In this document: positions 9,277-17,658 of the stretch, one piece after another
Layout: every line of letters starts with the position of its first letter
How positions within the stretch are numbered: the first letter of the stretch is position 1
DNA from: Cenarchaeum sp. SB0675_bin_21
GTDB taxonomy: Archaea; Thermoproteota; Nitrososphaeria; Nitrososphaerales; Nitrosopumilaceae
Assembly: GCA_009843815.1 (NCBI GenBank)
Contig: VYCS01000011.1
Span: forward strand, 1 to 64,000
Direction: 5' to 3'
DNA length: 64,000 nt
The notes under the pieces: model-generated
Seen by the model: the letters and a program-made list of their open reading frames with translations, nothing else
Database searches by the model: none
What the model was told of the DNA's origin: nothing
Made by a program: the position numbers and the translations under genes

Positions 9277-9805
9277 TTGTCAAGAGGCTGTCGTGCTTGG
9301 GTCGCCGGTGTTGCAGGTGGTGCCCCTCAGGCGGTTATCTCCGACAGCCAGCCTTGACGTCACTACCGTGCAAGTGGGAGACAGGATTGTCATGGTAGTC
9401 ATAAGTTATCGTACCAATACAGTTACATTGGCCGACATCATAGACCCGTTCAATGTTAAATATATGAACACCATACAGAGTGGTCAACCACTGATCTTTA
9501 TACGCAACCCTGAAAGCACAGAGTCTTTGACTGGTGGGGATCAAGCCTTTATAACGGTGGGTAGCTCCAATGACAGTATAGAATTGATAAATATAACAGA
9601 CCCATACAATCCAGCTTTGGCGGGCCTAACAGGTGCTGGGTTGATATCCACAATTTATGGTGTTACAGGTGTAGATACCATACAGATAGGCTCAAGCCAC
9701 TATACACTAGCATTAACATTCAATTCAGAGATGTCACCCATAATAGAGATAACCGACTCGGGCATAAAACAGGTATATGTTATGCTACCCATACCACTAC
9801 AGTAG
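9251..9805 (+). pseudogene. Fragment of an LVIVD-like beta-propeller repeat protein
   Basis: The frame holds imperfect repeats of the kind seen in secreted archaeal propeller proteins: VQVGDRIVMVVISY, LADIIDPFN, AFITVGSSNDSIELINITDPYNPA and GVDTIQIGSSHYTLAL, ending with IIEITDSGIKQVY. Each unit pairs a 'strand then DI(S/T)DP' motif as in LVIVD repeats. Only about three units are present, there is no signal peptide, and the first ~30 codons overlap the end of phnE and look non-coding, so this is probably the tail of a once larger surface protein rather than a complete gene. The DNA is AT-rich again, unlike phnE. Confidence 0.5.
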
Positions 9806-9807
9806 TC

Positions 9808-10215
9808 ATGTCAAACACAGATACCAATAGAATTCTTGATGTTATAGAGGCATTCTTTGAGGTGGGAAGGACAAAGGATACTGCCACATTATACAATTTA
9901 CAATTAGATGATACACGCTTTAGTAGCTTCAGCGACGTACCTCCACTAGACATGAAGGACTTTAAAACGACACTCATGTTAGAAGAGCTACGCTTTGTCA
10001 GTATATCAGATTACAATTACAAAATGATAAATCCCAAGGTCAGTATATTTGGAGATTCAGCCGTCGTAGCACTTGAGCTGCAACAGACCGGCATGCTGGT
10101 GGACAACAAAAATTATACCGGTGAGCACATATCAGTAGATGGTCGTGCCACATTTGTGCTTGTAAGGATTAACAGAGAATGGAAGATTGTACATATACAC
10201 CTCTCGCGCAGTTAG
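9808..10215 (+). CDS. NTF2-like (SnoaL/DUF4440-type) protein
   Basis: This 135-residue protein has the pattern of a cone-shaped NTF2-like domain: an N-terminal helix pair (ILDVIEAFFEVGRTKD), a mid-section AVVALELQQTG strand and the closing VDGRATFVLVRINREWKIVHIHLS strands, where the last strand 'W+I.H.H.S' is the family's best mark. Members act as small ligand-binding or isomerase domains; no function can be assigned here. It begins at ATG 9808 and its stop overlaps the end of the convergent zinc-ribbon gene by 4 nt. Confidence 0.7.
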   Translation: MSNTDTNRILDVIEAFFEVGRTKDTATLYNLQLDDTRFSSFSDVPPLDMKDFKTTLMLEELRFVSISDYNYKMINPKVSIFGDSAVVALELQQTGMLVDNKNYTGEHISVDGRATFVLVRINREWKIVHIHLSRS

Positions 10216-10325
10216 ATCTTTAGTATGCGGCCACATACTACACAACATACACTGGCTTTGTCGGACTTTACTCTTGTGAACTTTCTAGATCCGCATGGGC
10301 AGACCGGGCATGCTCTGTGGGCCAT
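10212..10325 (-). CDS. Small zinc-ribbon protein (37 aa)
   Basis: The small protein has two Cys knuckles: CPVCPCG near the N-terminus and CCVVCGR near the C-terminus, joined by a basic stretch (SRKFTRVKSDKAS). This is a single zinc ribbon and could bind nucleic acid or protein. Its ATG overlaps the stop of nadM by one base (TGATG), so it is translationally coupled to that gene. It is too short to be found by a standard length cut-off. The function is unknown. Confidence 0.65.
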   Translation of the reverse strand: MAHRACPVCPCGSRKFTRVKSDKASVCCVVCGRILKI

Positions 10326-10855
10326 CAGTGAGTTGTGGGGTCCGTATCCGACTTTAAAATTGTCTTTAAGCGCTCTATACCATTTATAGAATCTATTACG
10401 CGGCAGACTGCAGTTGGTACCAAATCCTGCCAAGCATTATTCTGTACCATCATGTTTCGTATAGAGGTGGCGTTCAGTGTTTGGCGCGATATCATCTGTG
10501 GTTCCACCACCGATATACCCGAATCTGCCAGAAGCATAGCAACATACTCATTTCCACTATACACTACATCAAATGGAGGTAGTGCGGCTTTCAGATATGA
10601 AAGCCACGTGTATACGTTGGGCTGGTTCTCCACACCCAGTACCATATATCTGTGAGGGTCTATATCAGACTCCAATAACGAGGCTTGAATCATCTCTATT
10701 CGTTCGCCAGCGGTAAACGGATCCATGCGAATATAGTTGAACTGTGATCCAGTGACTGCCACTATGATATCATCACACTCTTGAAGTGCTTCTCTTATGA
10801 GGCCCATGTGTCCATTGTGAAATGGCTGAAAGCGGCCCATGACAAGTCCTCTCAT
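10325..10855 (-). CDS. nadM: Nicotinamide-nucleotide adenylyltransferase (archaeal NadM type)
   Basis: The enzyme joins NMN and ATP to make NAD+. The nucleotidyltransferase signature GRFQPFHNGH is at residues 7-16, an ISRQTLNATSIRNMM block near residues 130-145 matches the second (ISTTxxR-like) phosphate-binding motif, and length (176 aa) is right for the archaeal family. I chose ATG 10855 (MRGLVMGRF) rather than the upstream in-frame start because it directly precedes the first beta strand. The downstream zinc-ribbon gene overlaps by one base. A NAD kinase gene lies far away at 60948-61763. Confidence 0.93.
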   Translation of the reverse strand: MRGLVMGRFQPFHNGHMGLIREALQECDDIIVAVTGSQFNYIRMDPFTAGERIEMIQASLLESDIDPHRYMVLGVENQPNVYTWLSYLKAALPPFDVVYSGNEYVAMLLADSGISVVEPQMISRQTLNATSIRNMMVQNNAWQDLVPTAVCRVIDSINGIERLKTILKSDTDPTTH

Positions 10856-11096
10856 AGTATTACATAACACTGCACATTATATAATATGAATTCTCAGGTA
10901 GATCTCTCAATCTAAAGTCCTGAAACCAGTTTGCTATTTAAGACATGATCTCGGTAAGCGATGCGTATGGAATGGAGGAAAACGTTACAGGATCATGGCA
11001 AAACCTGATCTACTCAAAGATACATCATACGGCAAAAGGAGCTTGGAAGAAGCACCAAGGAAATTGTAGTGGAAATAGTGGTTTTCAGACACACGT

Positions 11097-11249
11097 GAGA
11101 TCATACGCTGGTGTAACCACATCAGACATTACATGTCCTTGGACTGGGACAATTTGGAGGCGCCTGCCAAGGTGTTTATGCGCAAGATGTCACCTAAAGA
11201 ATTCACCATAGTAGACAAGCAGTCGGGGGAGGTGTATGATGCCACGTAG
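11097..11249 (+). pseudogene. Broken integrase-type transposase, C-terminal part
   Basis: This frame reads EIIRWCNHIRHYMSLDWDN, then LEAPAKVFMRKM and SGEVYDAT before TAG. The 'YN..R.H.SL....PA..F' pattern is the well-known C-terminal end of IS481/IS3-like integrase transposases, so this is the tail of such a protein. The upstream sequence (10945-11096) continues similar material in other frames (for example VTGSWQNLIY), showing frameshift decay. The catalytic DDE residues are absent. It lies in the same orientation as the N-terminal piece at 5572-5990; the two may come from one disrupted element or from two separate copies. Confidence 0.65.
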
Positions 11250-11297
11250 AGGGAGAACTAATTTTGGGATTGCACATCCAACAAATTTGTGTGTAAA

Positions 11298-11308
11298 ACA
11301 TAAATAGA
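11298..11308 (+). promoter_or_regulatory. Promoter box ACATAAATAGA upstream of PEFG gene 1
   Basis: The 11-nt sequence ACATAAATAGA lies 20 nt upstream of the ATG at 11329. The identical sequence occurs at 12261-12271, 23 nt upstream of the next PEFG-CTERM gene. It matches an archaeal TATA box for a (near) leaderless transcript. Sharing the exact sequence suggests recent duplication or common regulation of the two genes. Confidence 0.45.
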
Positions 11309-11328
11309 ATGAATAATACAACTTTGTA

Positions 11329-12162
11329 ATGATAAATAGATCTATGTATTATGCAGTTACTACCATATCCATACTGATGATGGGCATCTATGTATTGCCT
11401 GCAAGTGCCGAATTTATGCCCTCTGAGGGAATGGAACTTGTAGCTTCTGCCGATGATGGATCAACAATAGTACACGTAACAGGAACGACCATACGTGATG
11501 ACCCTGTAATTCTCAGATATATATCGCCCACCAATAATTTGGTAAAGTTGGATCAGCTTGACCCGAGTAGTGATGGCACATTTGCTTCAACATTTAATGT
11601 TGCCGGCCTCACCGAAGATGGCCTATATCGCATTATAGCCAGTCAGGGAGAGGCCAGTATGTACAAGTTGGAGGTAAATGTTCCCATATCAGATGGCACG
11701 ACTCCCGACATATTAGCAATAGAGTCAAACTTTGAGAGGCCAACCATGCTTGTGGGCCCAGAGATCTTTGATGGTGGCATGGTATTGACTGCCGATGCCA
11801 TGGAAGGTTCGGATGTCATAGCCATAAGTGGCCAGACCGACGTTACTAATATGCCAATTATAATTAGAGTTTTAGCTCCTAATGGTAATGTTGTAATGAC
11901 TGATCAAATCCTCATGGATGAGCATGGACTCTTTGCTAAAGATATTCAGATTGGCGGTCCACTATGGTCACAGGATGGAGATTACACTGTTATTGCTGAG
12001 CAGGATATTGAAGGATATTCCACATCAGCAGTAGTTGGTGTTGCGGATGGCGTAGTTGTTCCAGAATTTGGTACCATAGCTGCACTCATTTTAGCCATAT
12101 CCATAATATCAGTAGTTGCAATTTCTACGCGTTCTCGACTCAGCATAATTCCCAAGTTTTAA
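11329..12162 (+). CDS. Secreted PEFG-CTERM surface protein
   Basis: A signal peptide (residues 1-27, ending PASAEF) is followed by two beta-rich modules of about 100 residues, each with the pattern seen in Ig-like carrier domains of thaumarchaeal surface proteins (for example IRVLAPNGNVVMTDQI, then FAKDIQIGGPLWSQDGDYTV). The C-terminus is a textbook PEFG-CTERM signal: VVPEFGTIAALILAISIIS, one membrane helix, then a short basic tail (RSRLSIIPKF). Such tails are recognised by an archaeosortase that anchors the protein at the cell surface. It is the first of three such genes in tandem. Confidence 0.82.
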   Translation: MINRSMYYAVTTISILMMGIYVLPASAEFMPSEGMELVASADDGSTIVHVTGTTIRDDPVILRYISPTNNLVKLDQLDPSSDGTFASTFNVAGLTEDGLYRIIASQGEASMYKLEVNVPISDGTTPDILAIESNFERPTMLVGPEIFDGGMVLTADAMEGSDVIAISGQTDVTNMPIIIRVLAPNGNVVMTDQILMDEHGLFAKDIQIGGPLWSQDGDYTVIAEQDIEGYSTSAVVGVADGVVVPEFGTIAALILAISIISVVAISTRSRLSIIPKF

Positions 12163-12177
12163 TTTTTATTATATTAT

Positions 12178-12241
12178 ACGATGTTCCGCCCACAGAGACA
12201 GGGGTGAGCCGAATAGTATAGGTAAATTATGAAACATCGTT
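12178..12241. repeat. Short imperfect inverted repeat between PEFG genes
   Basis: ACGATGTT near 12179 pairs with AACATCGT near 12231, with about 45 bp between. The right arm is preceded by AATTATGAA, and the AATTATGAAACA string also occurs at the right end of the MITE-like element at 53898-54016. It may be a degenerate relative of that element, but the shared stretch is short and no flanking duplication is evident. Confidence 0.3.
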
Positions 12242-12260
12242 TATCCAAATAGTCAATTAT

Positions 12261-12271
12261 ACATAAATAGA
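12261..12271 (+). promoter_or_regulatory. Promoter box ACATAAATAGA upstream of PEFG gene 2
   Basis: This is identical to the box at 11298-11308 and is placed 23 nt before the ATG at 12295. It is a likely TATA box. The 23-nt spacing implies a transcript with almost no leader. Confidence 0.45.
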
Positions 12272-12294
12272 GACGATTCCTCTCTATATTCAAT

Positions 12295-13140
12295 ATGAGA
12301 ATTAGAATGACATTGTTATTTACAGTAATGTTGACTCTGGCAGCAGTTGGAACTTCATCTGCCTTGGCCCAGCAGCCAGCGTGTCCTACATGTGAAGGGG
12401 ATCCCATAAAGATGGCAGAAGAGGCAAAACTCCAAGCCGTGCCACTGTCACTGTGGATTGATAGTAGTACATACATGATGTCAGATACTGTTACCGTAAC
12501 TGGTCATGTAGCAAACGTATTCGAAGGATTCTCCATCACCATTAAAGTCATTGATCCTGATGGGAACTTAGCGCTAGTTGATCAGTTGGATGTGGATTCA
12601 AATGGTGATTTTGAGTCAGAATATGCTGCTAGCTCTTGGTCTTATCCAGGAATATACACACTAATGGCTCAGTATGGCAGTACTGCTCGGGACAACAAGG
12701 TCCAGTTTGAGTTGATAGAGTCAGAGAAGATGGAGCCTGTCATGGGCTGCGGTAATCATATGTTGAGCATAGAGGAGATATGTATACCATATGAGATTGA
12801 AGGTGGTGAGGTTACTGGAACAATAGTGAACCCTGATCACAACTCAATTGTACTAGACATATATGCCCACGATGATGGCAAGTTGCAGATAGACTTTCCC
12901 TCTGAGGTAATAGACGATATATTCTTTGTAATGGTAAACGGTGAAGAGGCCAACGATGTCAAAATTGATGAGCAAACAGTAAAAGTCTACTTTTTGGCTG
13001 ATACAGAGAATATTGAATTTGTAGGTTCTCACGTCATACCAGAATTTGGCACAATTGCTGCGCTGATTCTAGGAGTCTCGCTAGTCTCAGTAGTTGTAGT
13101 CTCTGCCAGATCTAAACTTGGATTGGTTAATCGATTCTAA
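12295..13140 (+). CDS. Secreted PEFG-CTERM surface protein
   Basis: A signal peptide (about residues 1-25, ending SSALAQ) precedes a cysteine pair (CPTC) and an Ig-like beta domain beginning LSLWIDSSTYMMSDTVTVTG, the 'yy.gd.v.v.G.v' pattern repeated across thaumarchaeal secreted proteins. A second beta domain follows (GGEVTGTIVNPDHNSIV). The tail VIPEFGTIAALILGVS plus one helix and a basic end (SKLGLVNRF) is a PEFG-CTERM sorting signal. It is closely similar in plan and C-terminus to the gene just upstream and shares its promoter box. Confidence 0.82.
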   Translation: MRIRMTLLFTVMLTLAAVGTSSALAQQPACPTCEGDPIKMAEEAKLQAVPLSLWIDSSTYMMSDTVTVTGHVANVFEGFSITIKVIDPDGNLALVDQLDVDSNGDFESEYAASSWSYPGIYTLMAQYGSTARDNKVQFELIESEKMEPVMGCGNHMLSIEEICIPYEIEGGEVTGTIVNPDHNSIVLDIYAHDDGKLQIDFPSEVIDDIFFVMVNGEEANDVKIDEQTVKVYFLADTENIEFVGSHVIPEFGTIAALILGVSLVSVVVVSARSKLGLVNRF

Positions 13141-13586
13141 TTGTTTTCTTTTTCATTAGGGTGTGTCCCACTAGTATAAAGCCCACGGAGCCGCCTCCGG
13201 CAGCCCTGCACCAGTGATATAATTGGACACATCCGGGAGCTCAACCGGAGGTAGCGCGTCCCCCACTATACATGGGTTGTTCACTCCTCCTTGAGGCCGT
13301 CGCCCTTCACCGTCATGTACAACGACAGCATCCAACAACTTGCGGACTAGTTGTACGACGCACTACATCCAATCCCCGGCCACACACCGTCCAGCTTGCG
13401 CTGAATCGGTCGCCGGTTCATATGTGGATATACCGCGGCACGATATGTTAATACTGGTGACATCGTCTTTGCGCCGTCTGTATTACATGTCATATCCGAC
13501 AGCCGGTAGAATTTTAGTTATTTAGATAATTCCCAAACCCCTTAGCAATACTATAATATGATAAACAGACCTTATCTCTGATAGCA
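13141..13586. other. GC-rich gene-free block
   Basis: Between 13160 and 13510 the base composition is much more GC-rich than the flanking surface-protein genes. The reverse strand has one stop-free stretch of about 50 codons upstream of a TAG near 13340, with no motif I recognise and no start. The forward frame at 13340-13525 also lacks motifs. I read this as decayed foreign DNA. The AT-rich 13520-13586 part should carry the promoter of the next gene. Confidence 0.4.
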
Positions 13587-14381
13587 ATGTCAAACACACT
13601 CTTCATGATTTTAGTTGTCGTTATAGCGGCATCATGTGTTGGTAGCGTGGCAGCTCAAGATAACAGTATTCAGTTGAACTTAGATAGTACATCATACGAA
13701 GACGGCGACACAATGGTTGTATACGGCAAGGTGCCAACCACATTACCTGACGAGCAGATGCGCCTACAGGTACTATATCGCAGCACAGTACTATTGGTAG
13801 ACCAGTTTGATGTTGCGCAGGATGGCACATTTACTTATTTAGTGAACACGCAAGGTTCACAGTGGGTTCACGATGGCCAGTATACCGTTCGTGTTTGGTA
13901 TGGTCACGATAACACCAGTCAATACTTTGAGTATGCTACCAAGAGTATAGAAGATACACTGGGAATGTTCGAGGTGGCAGATGGACGTGGGGGGACATTT
14001 GATGTATCATATTCCATACGTGGAGGAGATGTAAATAGTATGCAGGTAGATTACGAGAATTTGGCCATACAGATATCCATAGACGCAGAACAGAGTGGCC
14101 GCATACTGTTGGATTTGCCCCGGGAGTATATAGACTCCATACATAACGATGGAGGGGATGCGCAATACATCACACTGGTAAACGGAGTGCAGAGAGATCA
14201 TGTTGATGACATGGGGCAGGATATACGTCGTGTTGTCATAAATTTTGATGCTGACACCACAGATATAATGATAGTTGGTACTCAGGTGGTCCCCGAGTTT
14301 AGCTCCGTCTTTATCATATTGATTGGCGGAATTGTAACCGCATCCATACTCTCCCGCTTTAGAATGCGTACTTTTCTTTAA
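13587..14381 (+). CDS. Secreted surface protein with PEFG-like C-terminal tail
   Basis: The signal peptide (residues 1-23, ending GSVAAQ) is followed by an Ig-like domain that starts IQLNLDSTSYEDGDTMVVYG, the same 'YEdGDt..v.G' pattern as in the 330-aa protein at 21710-22702. A second beta domain begins about residue 135 (GGTFDVSYSIRGGDVNSM). The C-terminus reads VVPEFSSVFIILIGG, then a short helix and RFRMRT: a variant of the PEFG sorting signal with Ser instead of Gly. The last 23 nt overlap the convergent cysteine desulfurase gene. Confidence 0.75.
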   Translation: MSNTLFMILVVVIAASCVGSVAAQDNSIQLNLDSTSYEDGDTMVVYGKVPTTLPDEQMRLQVLYRSTVLLVDQFDVAQDGTFTYLVNTQGSQWVHDGQYTVRVWYGHDNTSQYFEYATKSIEDTLGMFEVADGRGGTFDVSYSIRGGDVNSMQVDYENLAIQISIDAEQSGRILLDLPREYIDSIHNDGGDAQYITLVNGVQRDHVDDMGQDIRRVVINFDADTTDIMIVGTQVVPEFSSVFIILIGGIVTASILSRFRMRTFL

Positions 14382-15513
14382 GTGGTGAGACCCGACGCAA
14401 CTCTGCTACGACATTCTTTATTGTAGATACCACAGAATCTATATCGGTCATTGTGTTGTTAGGACCCAAAGTTAGTCTCAGGGAGCCAGATATGACATCA
14501 TTGGGCAGATTCATAGCACGAAGAACGTGTGACTCTTTTTGTGTGTGAACGGAGCAAGCTGAACCTGTGGATGCAGATATACCATATTCATCAAGTTTGA
14601 TTATCATATCTTCACCGTTGACACCCAAAAATGCCAAATGGGCATTTCCCGGTAGTCTATGCAGGGGATGACCATTGTACGCCACATGTGATACTTTTGA
14701 TACTATGCCGTCCACCATTGCATCTCGTAGGGATTTTACGTGTTGTGCATTGCTTTGTAGTTGTTGTTTAGATATAAGGCATGCCTGACCAAATCCCACT
14801 ATTGCTGGTACGTTCTCTGTACCGGATCGGAATCCCTTCTCCTGCCCTCCACCATAAATTAGTGGACTTAATTCTACACCATTGCGTATGTATAGAGCAC
14901 CTATTCCTTTTGGGCCCCCAAGTTTGTGTGATGATATGGATGCGACATCAACACCCATCCTCTTGACATCTATGGGTATTTTGCCTACAGCTTGTACCAT
15001 ATCAGTATGAAGGCGCACATTGTACTTTTTGCATACTGCAGATATCTCTTCAATCGGCTGAATCGTACCCACCTCGTTGTTGGCAGTCATAATACTGACC
15101 AAATCCGTATGCCTGGTTATAGCAGATTCTAGTGATTCGGGCGATATCATACCAAACTCATCTGGCGGCAGATACGTTATGTTTACGCGGTCACTCTCTT
15201 GCGCTACGCGAGACCGACACGGTTCTAGTACAGAGTCGTGCTCTATCTGTGTTGTTATTATATTGTTATAATTTGGGTTGCGCAGTATCGCGTTATTTGA
15301 TTCAGTACCTCCAGACGTAAAGAATATCTCCGAGGAGTCTGCATTTATTAGATCAGCCACATGTCTTCGAGCATCCTCTACGCCACGCCTGGCCATTCTG
15401 CCTTCCCTGTGTATGGATGAGGGATTTCCGTACGTCTGCTCCATGTAGCGTAGCATGACAGTCACAACATCTTTGTTTATGGGTGTGGATGCAGCATTGT
15501 CCATGTATATCAC
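14359..15513 (-). CDS. Cysteine desulfurase (NifS/IscS class)
   Basis: This PLP enzyme removes sulfur from cysteine and holds it as a persulfide. It begins YMDNAASTPINKDVV, has the PLP-binding Lys in ISSHKLGGPKGIGALY (about residue 200), and the catalytic Cys in STGSACSVHTQKESHVL (about residue 326), so it is complete. Its ATG overlaps the stop of larE by 4 nt; the order larC-larE-desulfurase on the reverse strand is a tight operon. The likely role is sulfur supply for LarE-dependent nickel-pincer cofactor synthesis or repair of LarE's iron-sulfur cluster. A general Fe-S or tRNA-thiolation role is also possible. Confidence 0.92.
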   Translation of the reverse strand: MIYMDNAASTPINKDVVTVMLRYMEQTYGNPSSIHREGRMARRGVEDARRHVADLINADSSEIFFTSGGTESNNAILRNPNYNNIITTQIEHDSVLEPCRSRVAQESDRVNITYLPPDEFGMISPESLESAITRHTDLVSIMTANNEVGTIQPIEEISAVCKKYNVRLHTDMVQAVGKIPIDVKRMGVDVASISSHKLGGPKGIGALYIRNGVELSPLIYGGGQEKGFRSGTENVPAIVGFGQACLISKQQLQSNAQHVKSLRDAMVDGIVSKVSHVAYNGHPLHRLPGNAHLAFLGVNGEDMIIKLDEYGISASTGSACSVHTQKESHVLRAMNLPNDVISGSLRLTLGPNNTMTDIDSVVSTIKNVVAELRRVSPLKEKYAF

Positions 15514-16292
15514 TGTGTATTAGCACCTCCACTGACATATTCACGTATAACTACACTGTCAAATCCCAATAGACGTAAGATCTCATCTAGTCTATCCACA
15601 TGGCTGTGAATCTGTTGTATGCAATCTTTTGATACCTCAATGCGCGCAGTACCATTAATGTCTCGTACACGGACAGGGCCGACAGGAACTATATCTTTCA
15701 CATACTTTTCTGCCATCTCTATGCGCGCCAGCATCTGTGCCGTAATACGCCTGCCCCAAGGTATCCTAGAAGCTAGGCATGAATTTGATGGTCTGTCGTG
15801 CACGTCAAGTCCTGCTTGAAGAGCCAATGTTCGGATATGTGACTTTTTGATGCCAAGCTCCAGCAAGGGACTCTGTATGCCGTGCTCAGCTATGGCGCGC
15901 ATTCCGGGCCTATAATCAAATACATCATCAGCATTGGTCCCATCCACTATAGCATGGTATTTTGTTTCATCTGCTAGTGCCCGTAGTCGCTGGCCCATCT
16001 GCGTCCTGCAATGATAGCATCGATTTTTATCGTTCTTTGTGAACTCTTCATCATTCAGTTCGCTGTATTGAATTATGTGATGTTTTATTCCTATCTGCAA
16101 CGCCACATTCTTGGCGGATTTGAGTTCATCCTCTGCCAGAGTCATATAGTCGGCGGTCACAGCCATGGCTTTGGTGTGTGACGAGTTGTGGGCGGCGTAT
16201 GCCACCAAAGCACTATCCACCCCTCCAGACAGTGCCACAATAACTGATGGAGTCTCTGAAAACCACTCCACTATATCATCTATTCTCTTCAA
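15510..16292 (-). CDS. larE: ATP-dependent sulfur transferase of nickel-pincer nucleotide synthesis
   Basis: A PP-loop ATPase: IVALSGGVDSALVAYA is the ATP-binding SGGVDS motif near residue 20. LarE activates the carboxylates of the pincer precursor by adenylylation and inserts sulfur. Three cysteines fit the type in which a [4Fe-4S] cluster supplies the sulfur: RCYHC near residue 93 and SCLASRIPWG near residue 168. Variants with a single sacrificial Cys lack the CxxC pair. The gene overlaps larC by 17 nt and the cysteine desulfurase by 4 nt, which supports a catalytic rather than one-shot sulfur supply. Confidence 0.9.
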   Translation of the reverse strand: MKRIDDIVEWFSETPSVIVALSGGVDSALVAYAAHNSSHTKAMAVTADYMTLAEDELKSAKNVALQIGIKHHIIQYSELNDEEFTKNDKNRCYHCRTQMGQRLRALADETKYHAIVDGTNADDVFDYRPGMRAIAEHGIQSPLLELGIKKSHIRTLALQAGLDVHDRPSNSCLASRIPWGRRITAQMLARIEMAEKYVKDIVPVGPVRVRDINGTARIEVSKDCIQQIHSHVDRLDEILRLLGFDSVVIREYVSGGANTQ

Positions 16293-17493
16293 TATGCCTC
16301 CTGACTAACCGCTCTACTGTACGGGCGTTCATGCCTGTCTTCTTTGCAGCATCTGCAATATCATCAAACTCTATCTTAAAGTCTGATGTCTGTCTGTGTT
16401 TGTGGGATTTGTAACGAAATGTATATTCTGCTTGATCGATTGTAACTGTAATGGTCGCATCTTGTCTTGGTACTGTATATCTATGAGCAGTAGTAAGGCG
16501 CACTCCCAATGTACCTGTGTAACGTACAAGTACATCTGTAATATTGCTTACTAAGATATGGGCGCACATAACTGAAATTACATGAACCGGTCTGCCTTTC
16601 TTGCCTATACGGGTATGAATGGTGGCATCCAAGGCTCCATGATTCAGGAGTGTGGATATTAGATCACCTATAACTTCACCGGATATATCATCCACATTGG
16701 TCTCTATAACAGATATTGTATCATATGATGTTTCGGTGTAGTCATCACCCTGTACCAATAAAAGTACGTTGGCAAAGTTAGTGACATCTTTGGAGCCAGC
16801 ACCATATCCGATATACTTTGGTACAATATGGGGATAAAACGGCATCGTAGTTCCCGCAAGTCCTGCCACAATAGCAGCACCAGTAGGAGTTGTTGTCTCT
16901 GTGCCTTCTGGTCCGCCAAATATCGGAATCTGTGCATTGGATAATATATTTAGTATGGAGGGAGCTGGATTATACATTGTTCCATGCGCAAATTTTACAG
17001 TACCGCCACCCACATTTACCGGCATAATAATCACATTGTTCTGAAATGCATTTATTCCATCAAGCGCCAGGGCCACTCCAACAATGTCCACCAGTGTGTC
17101 AACAGAGGAGAGCTCGTGTAGTTCTGTCGAGTCTAATGTAGTACCATGTATTTGAGATTCTGCAGATACCAGAGCATGCACAGTACGCTCTGCAAACATT
17201 TTTGCTGGTTTTGAGAGTTTCAGATACTCTACGGACTTTTCAATAGCAGATATTATCTCGGACGCAGGTCTAAAATGAGGGTCAGTTATGTTCAGTTTTA
17301 GCTGCGTACACGCCATACCGTTGCGGGCTGTCTTTTGAAAATGGATACTGTTTATTGTTGAGCCTTCTAGGTACTTTGCGCATTTCTGTATATTTTTGCA
17401 TAGCGCATCACCGTCTCCCCGCATATCCACAAGAGCAGACAACATCATGTCTCCAGATATACCTGCCTGCCGGGGGTCTATTACCAGTACCAT
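16276..17493 (-). CDS. larC: Nickel insertion protein of nickel-pincer nucleotide synthesis
   Basis: LarC places nickel in the pincer nucleotide in a CTP-dependent reaction. The N-terminus VLVIDPRQAGISGDMMLSAL is the family signature; VNVGGGTVKFAHG, ATTTPTGAAIV-like (TETTTPTGAAIVAGL) and the central VIETNVDDISGEVIGDL motifs follow, and the C-terminal half has the VRLTTAHRYTVPR block. It is a single 405-codon frame, unlike the frameshift-linked larC1/larC2 of Lactobacillus. The start is the ATG at 17493. It is the first gene of the operon; tnpB element 1 has inserted about 140 bp upstream of its start. Confidence 0.93.
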   Translation of the reverse strand: MVLVIDPRQAGISGDMMLSALVDMRGDGDALCKNIQKCAKYLEGSTINSIHFQKTARNGMACTQLKLNITDPHFRPASEIISAIEKSVEYLKLSKPAKMFAERTVHALVSAESQIHGTTLDSTELHELSSVDTLVDIVGVALALDGINAFQNNVIIMPVNVGGGTVKFAHGTMYNPAPSILNILSNAQIPIFGGPEGTETTTPTGAAIVAGLAGTTMPFYPHIVPKYIGYGAGSKDVTNFANVLLLVQGDDYTETSYDTISVIETNVDDISGEVIGDLISTLLNHGALDATIHTRIGKKGRPVHVISVMCAHILVSNITDVLVRYTGTLGVRLTTAHRYTVPRQDATITVTIDQAEYTFRYKSHKHRQTSDFKIEFDDIADAAKKTGMNARTVERLVRRHIEENR

Positions 17494-17625
17494 GGAGTGT
17501 TATGATACATCAAATTCATATAAACTCTGTTGGTTCTACGACAGTCATTATTTTATGTCAGAATGATCTCAAATAGTATAGGGTACTATTGTGGCGCTCT
17601 CTGCCGCCCAGTTATATACAAATTA

Positions 17626-17633
17626 CTAAGTGT
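17626..17633. repeat. 8-bp target site duplication, left copy (CTAAGTGT)
   Basis: CTAAGTGT lies immediately outside the left inverted repeat of the tnpB element and is repeated in the same orientation at 19242-19249, immediately outside the right inverted repeat. Confidence 0.75.
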
Positions 17634-17658
17634 GATTCCTCCCACAAAGTCAGGTGAT
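17634..17658 (+). repeat. Left terminal inverted repeat of tnpB element 1
   Basis: This 25-bp arm matches the right arm at 19217-19241 at 22 positions. The three differences are all A versus G. The tnpB start (GTG 17654 or ATG 17657) lies within it. Confidence 0.78.

Noticed and set aside
10945-11211. An 88-codon forward frame overlapping the integrase fragment
   Set aside because: The recognisable integrase tail is in another frame from 11097; this frame only keeps a short piece of the same decayed gene and is not a separate protein.
13340-13525. Forward 61-codon frame in the GC-rich block
   Set aside because: No domain, signal or start context, and the reverse strand looks equally open, so there is no support for a gene.
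17572-17590. Hairpin AATAGTA-TAGGG-TACTATT upstream of tnpB element 1, considered as an IS605-type left end
   Set aside because: It lies outside the 8-bp duplication and the inverted repeat that define the element, and has no counterpart on the right side.
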